Shown here: in pieces, positions 1 through 7,786 of the stretch
Position numbering within the stretch: position 1 is the first letter of the stretch
Layout: every line of letters begins with the position of its first letter
DNA from: Schistosoma haematobium
Lineage: Eukaryota; Platyhelminthes; Trematoda; Strigeidida; Schistosomatidae
Assembly: GCF_000699445.3 (NCBI RefSeq)
Contig: NW_026137052.1
Coordinates: 1 to 64,000, forward strand
DNA: 64,000 nucleotides
Direction of reading: 5' to 3'
The notes under the pieces: generated by a model
Database searches by the model: none
What the model was told of the DNA's origin: nothing
The model's input: only the letters and a program-made list of their open reading frames with translations
Made by a program: the position numbers and the translations under genes

Positions 1-342
1 GCCGACCGCATTCTAGAAATTACGAAACCTTCTACTACCGAGGTATTTTCAGTCAAAGAAAAGCCTCACACGACTCAGAATGATATAACCGACTTATGTC
101 ACACACTCATGCGTTATCTTAGTCTTCGTACCGACCGTAAGAGATCGCGCACACCACGTAGAAGCATTTCACGTAAGCGATCTGTCTCTAGACCACGAGA
201 GACAGATAACCCCGACTGGTGCTGGTATCATAACCAGTATGGAAAGCTTTCCAGAAATTGCAGAAAACCCTGCAATTTTCCCAACACGAAACCGACTGGT
301 TCGAAAAACAATTCGGGAAACTTCCAAGCCGGCACGCGTTAA
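1..342 (+). pseudogene. gag: Gag C-terminal part, open from the window edge
   Basis: Frame 1 is open from the first base to the TAA at 340-342, giving 113 residues, so the start lies outside the window. It begins ADRILEI, resembling the end of a Gypsy Gag capsid region. An Arg/Ser-rich stretch follows (roughly residues 41-66, with RKRSRTPRR and RKRSVSRPR), as expected for a nucleic-acid-binding tail. The finger [18 protein letters not shown] (about 74-91) has spacing C-x2-H-x9-C-x3-C. This C-H-C-C order, rather than the usual retroviral CCHC knuckle, is a trait I associate with CsRn1-family Gag. The last 28 codons overlap the pol frame, which lies in the -1 frame. This piece has no internal stop, but the element it belongs to is dead downstream. 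Confidence 0.75.
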
Positions 343-1996
343 CGGCAACCGTAGCCGGCGAACAAAGCCGTCTGTTATTCGTCACAGATGTGACAACGAG
401 AGTTCGCTACCTCGTCGACACTGGCGCAGAAGTAAGCGTTCTCCCAGCAAATCCTAACGACCGGCTTCAGGAATCGGCTTTTAACTTACAGGCGGTAAAC
501 GGAAAACCGATCGCTACGTATGGCAAAAGGTACGTTTACCTTAACGTGGGTTTACGCAAACCCATACACTGGATTTTCGTTGTTGCAGATGTTTCCATAC
601 CAATCATTGATATGGATCTTCTACAACACCATAACCTGGTCATCGATACGCGCAAACGGAGGCTAGTAGACGGAAACACTAATTTGTCCGTTTGCGTAAC
701 TTCTTTTACTGGTTGTAGAGTATCCCCAGTCACAGTTAAACATATGATAGACCCACTCTATCAACCACTACTCGATAAGTACCCTGGGATACAACAAACT
801 CAACCGAAACTACCGTGTGTAACCAGCAATGTTACACATCACATCACGACTACAGGACCACCTGTATTCTCTAAAGCACGACGACTAGCTCCTGAAAAGC
901 TAAGGTTAGCGAAAAACGAATTCGATCACATGATGGACTTAGGAATCATACGACCGTCAAGTAGCCCATATGCATCTCCGTTGCACATGGTCCCTAAAAA
1001 GGACAGCAACGATTGGCGTCCAACTGGTGACTATCGGCGATTGAACGCGAAAACCATTCCCGATCGTTACCCGTTGCCTCACATTCACGATTTGACAGCT
1101 ACCTTGAAGGGTACAACTGTCTTCTCGAAAATCGACTTGGTTAAAGCGTATAACCAAATCCCTATGGCTACTGACGACATACCGAAAACAGCTATCATAA
1201 CTCCTTTCGGACTCTAGGAATTTTTGCGAGTGCCTTTCGGTCTAAGGAATGCTGTTCAAACATTCCAAAGATTCATAGACGACGTTTTTCGAGGTCTCAA
1301 CTTCGTACACGCGTATGTTGATAACTGTCTAATCGCAAGTCCGGACAGAGAAACACATCTCAAGCATCTGGATCTTGTTTTCGAACGATTACAAAAACAT
1401 GGCATTACTGTAAACGTTCAGAAATGCCAATTTGGAACCGACTCGTCAGACTTTCTGGGACACACTATCGATGCTCAAGGCATTCGACCTCTTAGGACCA
1501 AAGTGGCGGCCATTCTGGATTACCCAGAACCGACCACCGTCAAGCAATTACGCACGTTCAACGGCCTGGTAAGTTTCTATAGACGTTTCATACCCAAATG
1601 CGCATTACTTATGAAACCTCTGACCGACCAACTTCGTGGAAATGCGAAATCCATTAATTTGGACGACACCGCACGAAAAGCATTCTCCACAGTTAAGGAA
1701 CTGATTGCTAAAGCAACAATGCTCGCACATCAGGACACCCGAGCACCCATTAGCATCGCAGTAGACGCATCCGACTCAGCAATCGGAGGAGTCTTACAAC
1801 AATGGGTTAACAACTCTTGACAACCCTTGGCATTTTTCTCTAGAAGGTTGCTAGACAACGAATCGAGGTACAGCACATTCGGTAGGGAACTCCTAGCTAT
1901 GTATTGTGCTGTAAGGCATTTCCAACACTACATCGAAGGCCGTGAATTCACTCTTTTCAAGGAACATGAACCGCTAACCTTCTCGTTAAGCTCTTC
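258..1996 (+). pseudogene. pol: Pol fragment: aspartic protease, reverse transcriptase, RNase H with two nonsense codons
   Basis: One frame (codons starting at multiples of 3) runs from the gag overlap to the junction, interrupted only by TAG at 1215-1217 and TGA at 1818-1820. The protease has the DTGA active site at 417-428 and a downstream IIDMDLL flap region. RT spans about 860-1500: the fingers/palm block [11 protein letters not shown], then [13 protein letters not shown] with the first catalytic Asp, then VPFGLRNA. The catalytic YxDD box reads YVDN at 1314-1325, so one metal-binding Asp is lost (AAC for GAC). A tether follows, then RNase H with Asp at 1764 (VDASD) and Glu at 1887 (RELL). 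The third acidic residue is Glu at 1962 (KEH) where TDH is usual. The TAG replaces the aromatic residue before EFLRVPFG. The frame runs into LTR sequence at about 1996, so the RNase H end and integrase are missing. The first ATG of the frame is at 258, but translation would normally arrive by frameshift from gag. Confidence 0.85.
315..359 (+). promoter_or_regulatory. Predicted -1 ribosomal frameshift signal between gag and pol
   Basis: The heptamer GGGAAAC lies at 315-321. In the gag frame its codons are GGA (316-318) and AAC (319-321), the X XXY YYZ phase needed for tandem slippage, and the -1 frame is the pol frame. A 6-nt spacer (322-327) leads to GCCGGC at 328-333, which can pair with GCCGGC at 354-359; a small CGG/CCG hairpin (343-345 with 349-351) lies in the loop. 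The gag stop is at 340-342, inside the structure. Phase, spacer length and GC-rich stem all fit a classical -1 signal. Function is inferred, because the downstream pol is broken. Confidence 0.65.
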
Positions 1997-2000
1997 TTAT
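1992..2000. other. Junction between CsRn1-like RNase H and first LTR of the array
   Basis: RNase H reads through to codons for SLSSS and then enters the LTR sequence TTATATCC at 1997. At every later unit the LTR begins TGTTATATCC straight after a polypurine tract. Here the corresponding bases 1995-1996 are TC and there is no polypurine tract. The boundary is therefore either an insertion whose terminal G mutated to C, or an illegitimate or recombination junction that lost the first two LTR bases. Confidence 0.8.
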
Positions 2001-2275
2001 ATCCGAGTGGAGATTAAGTTACAGGTAACTTCCGAGGACTATTCATGGACTAATATTCTTATTGTATAACTACTCAACAATTACACTATGTATATTTATA
2101 TTCCTTTTATGATAAGCTTTATTTTGACCTATAATTTATTATTGTACGATTTACGGTTCTTAAGTTATGTTCAGTTTATTAACTAATGCCTCCCACATTC
2201 ACAGCCACTTTTTGGGCTTATTTGTGTACAAATATTATTTCCTATTTTATGGTACGTTGCGGTCTGTGTGATTGA

Positions 2276-2283
2276 TATATAAA
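2276..2283 (+). promoter_or_regulatory. TATA box of LTR 1 (representative)
   Basis: TATATAAA lies in the LTR, and the same octamer is present at the same place in all 38 LTRs. RNA would be expected to start some 25-30 bases downstream, near 2305, giving a leader of about 430 bases before the 292-codon ORF. Promoter activity is inferred from position and motif only. Confidence 0.6.
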
Positions 2284-2297
2284 CTAAGTATGCCTGA

Positions 2298-2303
2298 AAT
2301 AAA
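2298..2303 (+). promoter_or_regulatory. Polyadenylation signal AATAAA of LTR 1 (representative)
   Basis: AATAAA begins 14 bases after the TATA box, at or just before the expected transcription start, and is kept in every LTR. Some retroelements place the signal here so that it is active only when the RNA reads into the 3' LTR. The function is inferred. Confidence 0.5.
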
Positions 2304-2494
2304 CGATCTGCTCTGATTCGGAAGCTGGTATCTTGTTCTGGACTCAAGTGGAAGGGCTCGTAGGACATAGGACCAATAAGGACACTAAACTGCCCACACC
2401 GGTTGAACGTCATTGGTTGGCCTAGTGTGAAGATTCGTATAAGTCGTATTCGGATTGGTCGATAGGTCGCGTGATAGCAAAACAAGACATCCAA

Positions 2495-2640
2495 GTTCAT
2501 AACAATTGGCGACGGGGATTTTGGCAAAAACAAAATAATTGGGAGACGCAAGGTCATAACAATTGGCGACGGGGATTTTGGCAAAAACAAAATAATTGGG
2601 AGACGCAAGGTCATAACAATTGGCGACGGGGATTTTGGCA
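2495..2640 (+). repeat. 57-bp LTR-end/primer-site block, two full copies plus a partial third (unit 1)
   Basis: Copies start at 2495, 2552 and 2609. Each contains the LTR-terminal CATAACA, the primer-site motif TGGCGACGGGGATTTTGG, then caaaaacaaaataattggg and gacgcaa. The period of 57 bases is exactly 19 codons. Block number differs between units (1, 2 or 3) and accounts for the large steps in unit length. The first copy begins gt where later copies begin gg. Confidence 0.9.
2507..2519 (+). other. Primer binding site, tRNA-Ser-like (representative)
   Basis: TGGCGACGGGGAT starts two bases after the LTR end, the usual place for a minus-strand primer site. TGG pairs with a tRNA CCA end. From memory, metazoan tRNA-Ser(GCT) ends in a sequence whose complement is TGGCGACGAGGAT, which would match at 12 of 13 positions. 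The same motif recurs at 2564 and 2621 in the repeated blocks, so the site actually used is uncertain. Confidence 0.55.
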
Positions 2641-2664
2641 ACAAAGAAATAATAATACGACAAG

Positions 2665-2717
2665 TGGCGACTCAGATTTTGGAAATAAATTAGCTGTATA
2701 ATTGCCGGTGATTTTGG
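2665..2717 (+). repeat. Degenerate primer-site-like motifs downstream of the 57-bp blocks
   Basis: TGGCGACTCAGATTTTGG at 2665-2682 and TTGCCGGTGATTTTGG at 2702-2717 look like decayed versions of TGGCGACGGGGATTTTGG. They extend the repeat series between LTR and ORF. They are present in all units with small changes (tggtgactc in many right-hand units). Confidence 0.5.
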
Positions 2718-2740
2718 AGCTAATATTATTGGCAAAAAAA

Positions 2741-3619
2741 ATGTCGATTTCTTTCGAACAGTTGCGGTTAATATTACAGCACCAGCAGAAGATGTTTGCC
2801 TTGCAACAACAGCTATTTGTAACAGTTTTGGGCAGACTTTGCATTCAAGCAGAAAATAAGAAATCTATGTATCATGCAGATAATGGTGCAGTAATGGACA
2901 TTTCAGAAGCATATCCTGTGCAGGATTCAAATCCCTCTATACCAGAAGGAAAACGTAATATTGGTAACGTGTCCAGCTCAGAGCAAGAAAATATTGTGCT
3001 AAATGCACATGAAGTTGTGACAATACCAGATGATCAGGAGCCAGATCCTGTAGATGATGCCCAGAGTCCAGAATCAAATGAAACACTACTGGTACTGTCT
3101 AGCTGCGAAAATAAACGTCAGCTCGAACAAAATTGTGGTCCACGTGCTATTAGTCGAGAAAGCTATGGTGACTCGTATTCAGAAAATAACTGGAGCAACA
3201 CGATGAACCAAATTGTACCAGATGTTACTCAAAATCACCGGAAGACAGAATTTTATATTGAGTCAACTTATCCCATTTCTAATGACAGTGTGCCAGATAT
3301 TGATTCTCAGAATAATGCATATGATTTTGATGAAACTTCTTATAACAATGAGGGAAATATGTCAGCTGAGTCGAATGATGGCCAAAAATCTAATTTAATT
3401 CTGTTAGACGTTGACTTTCTTAATGACTCGTTATCTGCTAACGAGATTCATAATGAATTTGAAAATAATGAACTCAGATCAAAGGTCGTTCATCATCATC
3501 TAGTCATTTTTAGTGGATTCTCCAGTCAATACAAGAAACATGGTTTAAATAAAGTCCTACTAGTTGTAATTTGGAGCCATAAGGACCCAACATTATTTCG
3601 AGGAGGAGGAGAATGTTGA
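2741..3619 (+). CDS. Unit 1 ORF: 292-residue orphan protein with Gag-like N-terminus
   Basis: ATG at 2741 follows a run of A (A at -3). It is chosen over longer readings because A-run length varies between units, so no upstream frame is kept. Residues 5-33 (FEQLRLILQHQQKMFALQQQ and on to LGRL) are Gln-rich, probably helical, and resemble the start of Gypsy Gag proteins. Residues 44-245 are acidic and rich in Ser, Asn and Asp, with no motif I know. Residues 250-292 carry HHH, a hydrophobic VLLVVIW and the ending FRGGGEC. That ending sits just before the polypurine tract, where Pol normally ends. There are only four Cys and no CCHC knuckle, DTG or YxDD. I read it as an internally deleted gag-pol remnant or a novel accessory protein; function unknown. 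Expression would depend on the LTR promoter. Confidence 0.5.
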   Translation: MSISFEQLRLILQHQQKMFALQQQLFVTVLGRLCIQAENKKSMYHADNGAVMDISEAYPVQDSNPSIPEGKRNIGNVSSSEQENIVLNAHEVVTIPDDQEPDPVDDAQSPESNETLLVLSSCENKRQLEQNCGPRAISRESYGDSYSENNWSNTMNQIVPDVTQNHRKTEFYIESTYPISNDSVPDIDSQNNAYDFDETSYNNEGNMSAESNDGQKSNLILLDVDFLNDSLSANEIHNEFENNELRSKVVHHHLVIFSGFSSQYKKHGLNKVLLVVIWSHKDPTLFRGGGEC

Positions 3620-3676
3620 GGAATTTAAAGTCACATATAATTCTTTTTTTAATCAGAATCTAAAGTTGGAATTTTC

Positions 3677-3693
3677 AAAAAAAAAAGGGGAGG
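3677..3693 (+). other. Polypurine tract before LTR 2 (representative)
   Basis: A run of A followed by GGGGAGG ends directly at the TGTTAT of the next LTR, the classic plus-strand primer position. All 37 internal segments end this way. The A run varies from about 8 to 13 and the first G run from 3 to 5. Confidence 0.85.
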
Positions 3694-4203
3694 TGTTATA
3701 TCCGAGTGGAGATTAAGTTACAGGTAACTTCCGAGGACTATTCATGGACTAATATTCTTATTGTATAACTACTCAACAATTACACTATGTATATTTATAT
3801 TCCTTTTATGATAAGCTTTATTTTGACCTATAATTTATTATTGTACGATTTACGGTTCTTAAGTTATGTTCAGTTTATTAACTAATGCCTCCCACATTCA
3901 CAGCCACTTTTTGGGCTTATTTGTGTACAAATATTATTTCCTATTTTATGGTACGTTGCGGTCTGTGTGATTGATATATAAACTAAGTATGCCTGAAATA
4001 AACGATCTGCTCTGATTCGGAAGCTGGTATCTTGTTCTGGACTCAAGTGGAAGGGCTCGTAGGACATAGGACCAATAAGGACACTAAACTGCCCACACCG
4101 GTTGAACGTCATTGGTTGGCCTAGTGTGAAGATTCGTATAAGTCGTATTCGGATTGGTCGATAGGTCGCGTGATAGCAAAACAAGACATCCAAGTTCATA
4201 ACA
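3694..4203 (+). repeat. LTR 2
   Basis: 510 bp, type A; A at 133; A at 192; C at 300. Two primer-site copies follow, so this is the only short unit (1644) within the left block of long ones. Confidence 0.95.
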
Positions 4204-4382
4204 ATTGGCGACGGGGATTTTGGCAAAAACAAAATAATTGGGAGACGCAAGGTCATAACAATTGGCGACGGGGATTTTGGCAACAAAGAAATAATAATAC
4301 GACAAGTGGCGACTCAGATTTTGGAAATAAATTAGCTGTATAATTGCCGGTGATTTTGGAGCTAATATTATTGGCAAAAAAA

Positions 4383-5261
4383 ATGTCGATTTCTTTCGAA
4401 CAGTTGCGGTTAATATTACAGCACCAGCAGAAGATGTTTGCCTTGCAACAACAGCTATTTGTAACAGTTTTGGGCAGACTTTGCATTCAAGCAGAAAATA
4501 AGAAATCTATGTATCATGCAGATAATGGTGCAGTAATGGACATTTCAGAAGCATATCCTGTGCAGGATTCAAATCCCTCTATACCAGAAGGAAAACGTAA
4601 TATTGGTAACGTGTCCAGCTCAGAGCAAGAAAATATTGTGCTAAATGCACATGAAGTTGTGACAATACCAGATGATCAGGAGCCAGATCCTGTAGATGAT
4701 GCCCAGAGTCCAGAATCAAATGAAACACTACTGGTACTGTCTAGCTGCGAAAATAAACGTCAGCTCGAACAAAATTGTGGTCCACGTGCTATTAGTCGAG
4801 AAAGCTATGGTGACTCGTATTCAGAAAATAACTGGAGCAACACGATGAACCAAATTGTACCAGATGTTACTCAAAATCACCGGAAGACAGAATTTTATAT
4901 TGAGTCAACTTATCCCATTTCTAATGACAGTGTGCCAGATATTGATTCTCAGAATAATGCATATGATTTTGATGAAACTTCTTATAACAATGAGGGAAAT
5001 ATGTCAGCTGAGTCGAATGATGGCCAAAAATCTAATTTAATTCTGTTAGACGTTGACTTTCTTAATGACTCGTTATCTGCTAACGAGATTCATAATGAAT
5101 TTGAAAATAATGAACTCAGATCAAAGGTCGTTCATCATCATCTAGTCATTTTTAGTGGATTCTCCAGTCAATACAAGAAACATGGTTTAAATAAAGTCCT
5201 ACTAGTTGTAATTTGGAGCCATAAGGACCCAACATTATTTCGAGGAGGAGGAGAATGTTGA
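4383..5261 (+). CDS. Unit 2 copy of the 292-residue orphan ORF
   Basis: Protein identical to the unit 1 copy. Two primer-site blocks lie upstream. Confidence 0.5.
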   Translation: MSISFEQLRLILQHQQKMFALQQQLFVTVLGRLCIQAENKKSMYHADNGAVMDISEAYPVQDSNPSIPEGKRNIGNVSSSEQENIVLNAHEVVTIPDDQEPDPVDDAQSPESNETLLVLSSCENKRQLEQNCGPRAISRESYGDSYSENNWSNTMNQIVPDVTQNHRKTEFYIESTYPISNDSVPDIDSQNNAYDFDETSYNNEGNMSAESNDGQKSNLILLDVDFLNDSLSANEIHNEFENNELRSKVVHHHLVIFSGFSSQYKKHGLNKVLLVVIWSHKDPTLFRGGGEC

Positions 5262-5337
5262 GGAATTTAAAGTCACATATAATTCTTTTTTTTAATCAGA
5301 ATCTAAAGTTGGAATTTTCAAAAAAAAAAGGGGGAGG

Positions 5338-5847
5338 TGTTATATCCGAGTGGAGATTAAGTTACAGGTAACTTCCGAGGACTATTCATGGACTAATATT
5401 CTTATTGTGTAACTACTCAACAATTACACTATGTATATTTATATTCCTTTTATGATAAGCTTTATTTTGACCTATAATTTATTATTGTACGATTTACGGT
5501 TCTTAAGTTATGTTCAGTTTATTAACTAATGCCTCCCACATTCACAGCCACTTTTTGGGCTTATTTGTGTACAAATATTATTTCCTATTTTATGGTACGT
5601 TGCGGTCTGTGTGATTGATATATAAACTAAGTATGCCTGAAATAAACGATCTGCTCTGATTCGGAAGCTGGTATCTTGTTCTGGACTCAAGTGGAAGGGC
5701 TCGTAGGACATAGGACCAATAAGGACACTAAACTGCCCACACCGGTTGAACGTCATTGGTTGGCCTAGTGTGAAGATTCGTATAAGTCGTATTCGGATTG
5801 GTCGATAGGTCGCGTGATAGCAAAACAAGACATCCAAGTTCATAACA
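5338..5847 (+). repeat. LTR 3
   Basis: 510 bp, type A, with a private change: attgtgtaac instead of attgtataac near base 70. Three primer-site copies follow; period 1704. Confidence 0.95.
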
Positions 5848-6084
5848 ATTGGCGACGGGGATTTTGGCAAAAACAAAATAATTGGGAGACGCAAGGTCAT
5901 AACAATTGGCGACGGGGATTTTGGCAAAAACAAAATAATTGGGAGACGCAAGGTCATAACAATTGGCGACGGGGATTTTGGCAACAAAGAAATAATAATA
6001 CGACAAGTGGCGACTCAGATTTTGGAAATAAATTAGCTGTATAATTGCCGGTGATTTTTGGAGCTAATATTATTGGCAAAAAAA

Positions 6085-6963
6085 ATGTCGATTTCTTTCG
6101 AACAGTTGCGGTTAATATTACAGCACCAGCAGAAGATGTTTGCCTTGCAACAACAGCTATTTGTAACAGTTTTGGGCAGACTTTGCATTCAAGCAGAAAA
6201 TAAGAAATCTATGTATCATGCAGATAATGGTGCAGTAATGGACATTTCAGAAGCATATCCTGTGCAGGATTCAAATCCCTCTATACCAGAAGGAAAACGT
6301 AATATTGGTAACGTGTCCAGCTCAGAGCAAGAAAATATTGTGCTAAATGCACATGAAGTTGTGACAATACCAGATGATCAGGAGCCAGATCCTGTAGATG
6401 ATGCCCAGAGTCCAGAATCAAATGAAACACTACTGGTACTGTCTAGCTGCGAAAATAAACGTCAGCTCGAACAAAATTGTGGTCCACGTGCTATTAGTCG
6501 AGAAAGCTATGGTGACTCGTATTCAGAAAATAACTGGAGCAACACGATGAACCAAATTGTACCAGATGTTACTCAAAATCACCGGAAGACAGAATTTTAT
6601 ATTGAGTCAACTTATCCCATTTCTAATGACAGTGTGCCAGATATTGATTCTCAGAATAATGCATATGATTTTGATGAAACTTCTTATAACAATGAGGGAA
6701 ATATGTCAGCTGAGTCGAATGATGGCCAAAAATCTAATTTAATTCTGTTAGACGTTGACTTTCTTAATGACTCGTTATCTGCTAACGAGATTCATAATGA
6801 ATTTGAAAATAATGAACTCAGATCAAAGGTCGTTCATCATCATCTAGTCATTTTTAGTGGATTCTCCAGTCAATACAAGAAACATGGTTTAAATAAAGTC
6901 CTACTAGTTGTAATTTGGAGCCATAAGGACCCAACATTATTTCGAGGAGGAGGAGAATGTTGA
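6085..6963 (+). CDS. Unit 3 copy of the 292-residue orphan ORF
   Basis: Protein identical to the unit 1 copy. Three primer-site blocks lie upstream. An extra T in gtgattttt shifts the untranslated leader relative to unit 1, again placing the start at the ATG. Confidence 0.5.
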   Translation: MSISFEQLRLILQHQQKMFALQQQLFVTVLGRLCIQAENKKSMYHADNGAVMDISEAYPVQDSNPSIPEGKRNIGNVSSSEQENIVLNAHEVVTIPDDQEPDPVDDAQSPESNETLLVLSSCENKRQLEQNCGPRAISRESYGDSYSENNWSNTMNQIVPDVTQNHRKTEFYIESTYPISNDSVPDIDSQNNAYDFDETSYNNEGNMSAESNDGQKSNLILLDVDFLNDSLSANEIHNEFENNELRSKVVHHHLVIFSGFSSQYKKHGLNKVLLVVIWSHKDPTLFRGGGEC

Positions 6964-7041
6964 GGAATTTAAAGTCACATATAATTCTTTTTTTTAATCA
7001 GAATCTAAAGTTGGAATTTTCAAAAAAAAAAAAGGGGGAGG

Positions 7042-7551
7042 TGTTATATCCGAGTGGAGATTAAGTTACAGGTAACTTCCGAGGACTATTCATGGACTAA
7101 TATTCTTATTGTATAACTACTCAACAATTACACTATGTATATTTATATTCCTTTTATGATAAGCTTTATTTTGACCTATAATTTATTATTGTACGATTTA
7201 CGGTTCTTAAGTTATGTTCAGTTTATTAACTAATGCCTCCCACATTCACAGCCACTTTTTGGGCTTATTTGTGTACAAATATTATTTCCTATTTTATGGT
7301 ACGTTGCGGTCTGTGTGATTGATATATAAACTAAGTATGCCTGAAATAAACGATCTGCTCTGATTCGGAAGCTGGTATCTTGTTCTGGACTCAAGTGGAA
7401 GGGCTCGTAGGACATAGGACCAATAAGGACACTAAACTGCCCACACCGGTTGAACGTCATTGGTTGGCCTAGTGTGAAGATTCGTATAAGTCGTATTCGG
7501 ATTGGTCGATAGGTCGCGTGATAGCAAAACAAGACATCCAAGTTCATAACA
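7042..7551 (+). repeat. LTR 4
   Basis: 510 bp, type A; A at 133; A at 192; C at 300. Three primer-site copies; period 1700. Confidence 0.95.
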
Positions 7552-7786
7552 ATTGGCGACGGGGATTTTGGCAAAAACAAAATAATTGGGAGACGCAAGG
7601 TCATAACAATTGGCGACGGGGATTTTGGCAAAAACAAAATAATTGGGAGACGCAAGGTCATAACAATTGGCGACGGGGATTTTGGCAACAAAGAAATAAT
7701 AATACGACAAGTGGCGACTCAGATTTTGGAAATAAATTAGCTGTATAATTGCCGGTGATTTTGGAGCTAATATTATTGGCAAAAAA

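Larger units (their letters stand above)
1..1996 (+). mobile_element. Truncated, inactivated CsRn1-like Ty3/Gypsy retrotransposon (gag-PR-RT-RNase H part)
   Basis: Gag C-terminus, protease, reverse transcriptase and RNase H follow in the Ty3/Gypsy order on the + strand. The gag finger (CWYH then C-x3-C) and the wording of the protease and RT blocks ([43 protein letters not shown]) resemble the CsRn1-type lineage known from flukes and some insects; this is recognition from memory, not a database result. The 5' LTR and most of gag lie left of the window. RNase H stops at about 1996, where an unrelated-looking LTR starts, and no integrase is present. Two nonsense codons and two active-site changes show that it is not functional. 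Base composition is visibly richer in G+C than the array that follows. Confidence 0.85.
1995..2504 (+). repeat. LTR 1
   Basis: 510 bp. The 3' end is taken as ATAACA, the perfect inverse of the TGTTAT that starts the other LTRs, just upstream of the primer site. The first two bases are TC instead of TG. Type A at 107; A at 133; A at 192; C at 300. Three primer-site copies follow. Next LTR starts 1699 bases on. In each LTR a TATA box lies near base 282, AATAAA near base 304 and a donor-like CAG|GTAACT near base 30. Confidence 0.9.

Noticed and set aside
1995..2504. Retrozyme-like element with a hammerhead ribozyme in the LTR
   Set aside because: I looked for CTGANGA followed by GAAA on both strands of the LTR and did not see a core. 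A covariance-model search would settle it.
2495..2640. CRISPR-like repeat array
   Set aside because: The 57-bp copies are directly adjacent, without unique spacers, in a eukaryotic LTR context.
2183..2644. Minus-strand frames of 134-153 codons in every unit (repeats of LPKSPSPIVMTLRLPI)
   Set aside because: They are the reverse complement of the LTR and 57-bp blocks. Length follows block number and they contain no known domain.
2471..2701. A 76-codon + strand frame across the LTR end with a 19-residue repeat (HNNWRRGFWQKQNNWETQG)
   Set aside because: It exists only because the 57-bp block is 19 codons long. It is lost or changed in units with indels and overlaps LTR end and primer site, so non-coding repeat is the simpler reading.
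2702..2740. Longer readings of the orphan ORF starting upstream of the ATG
   Set aside because: The leader frame changes between units with the A-run and T-run length, and these readings need a non-ATG start (TTG or similar) or arise by chance.
3213..3398. A 61-codon frame overlapping the orphan ORF
   Set aside because: Shadow frame; its constancy merely reflects the near identity of the units.
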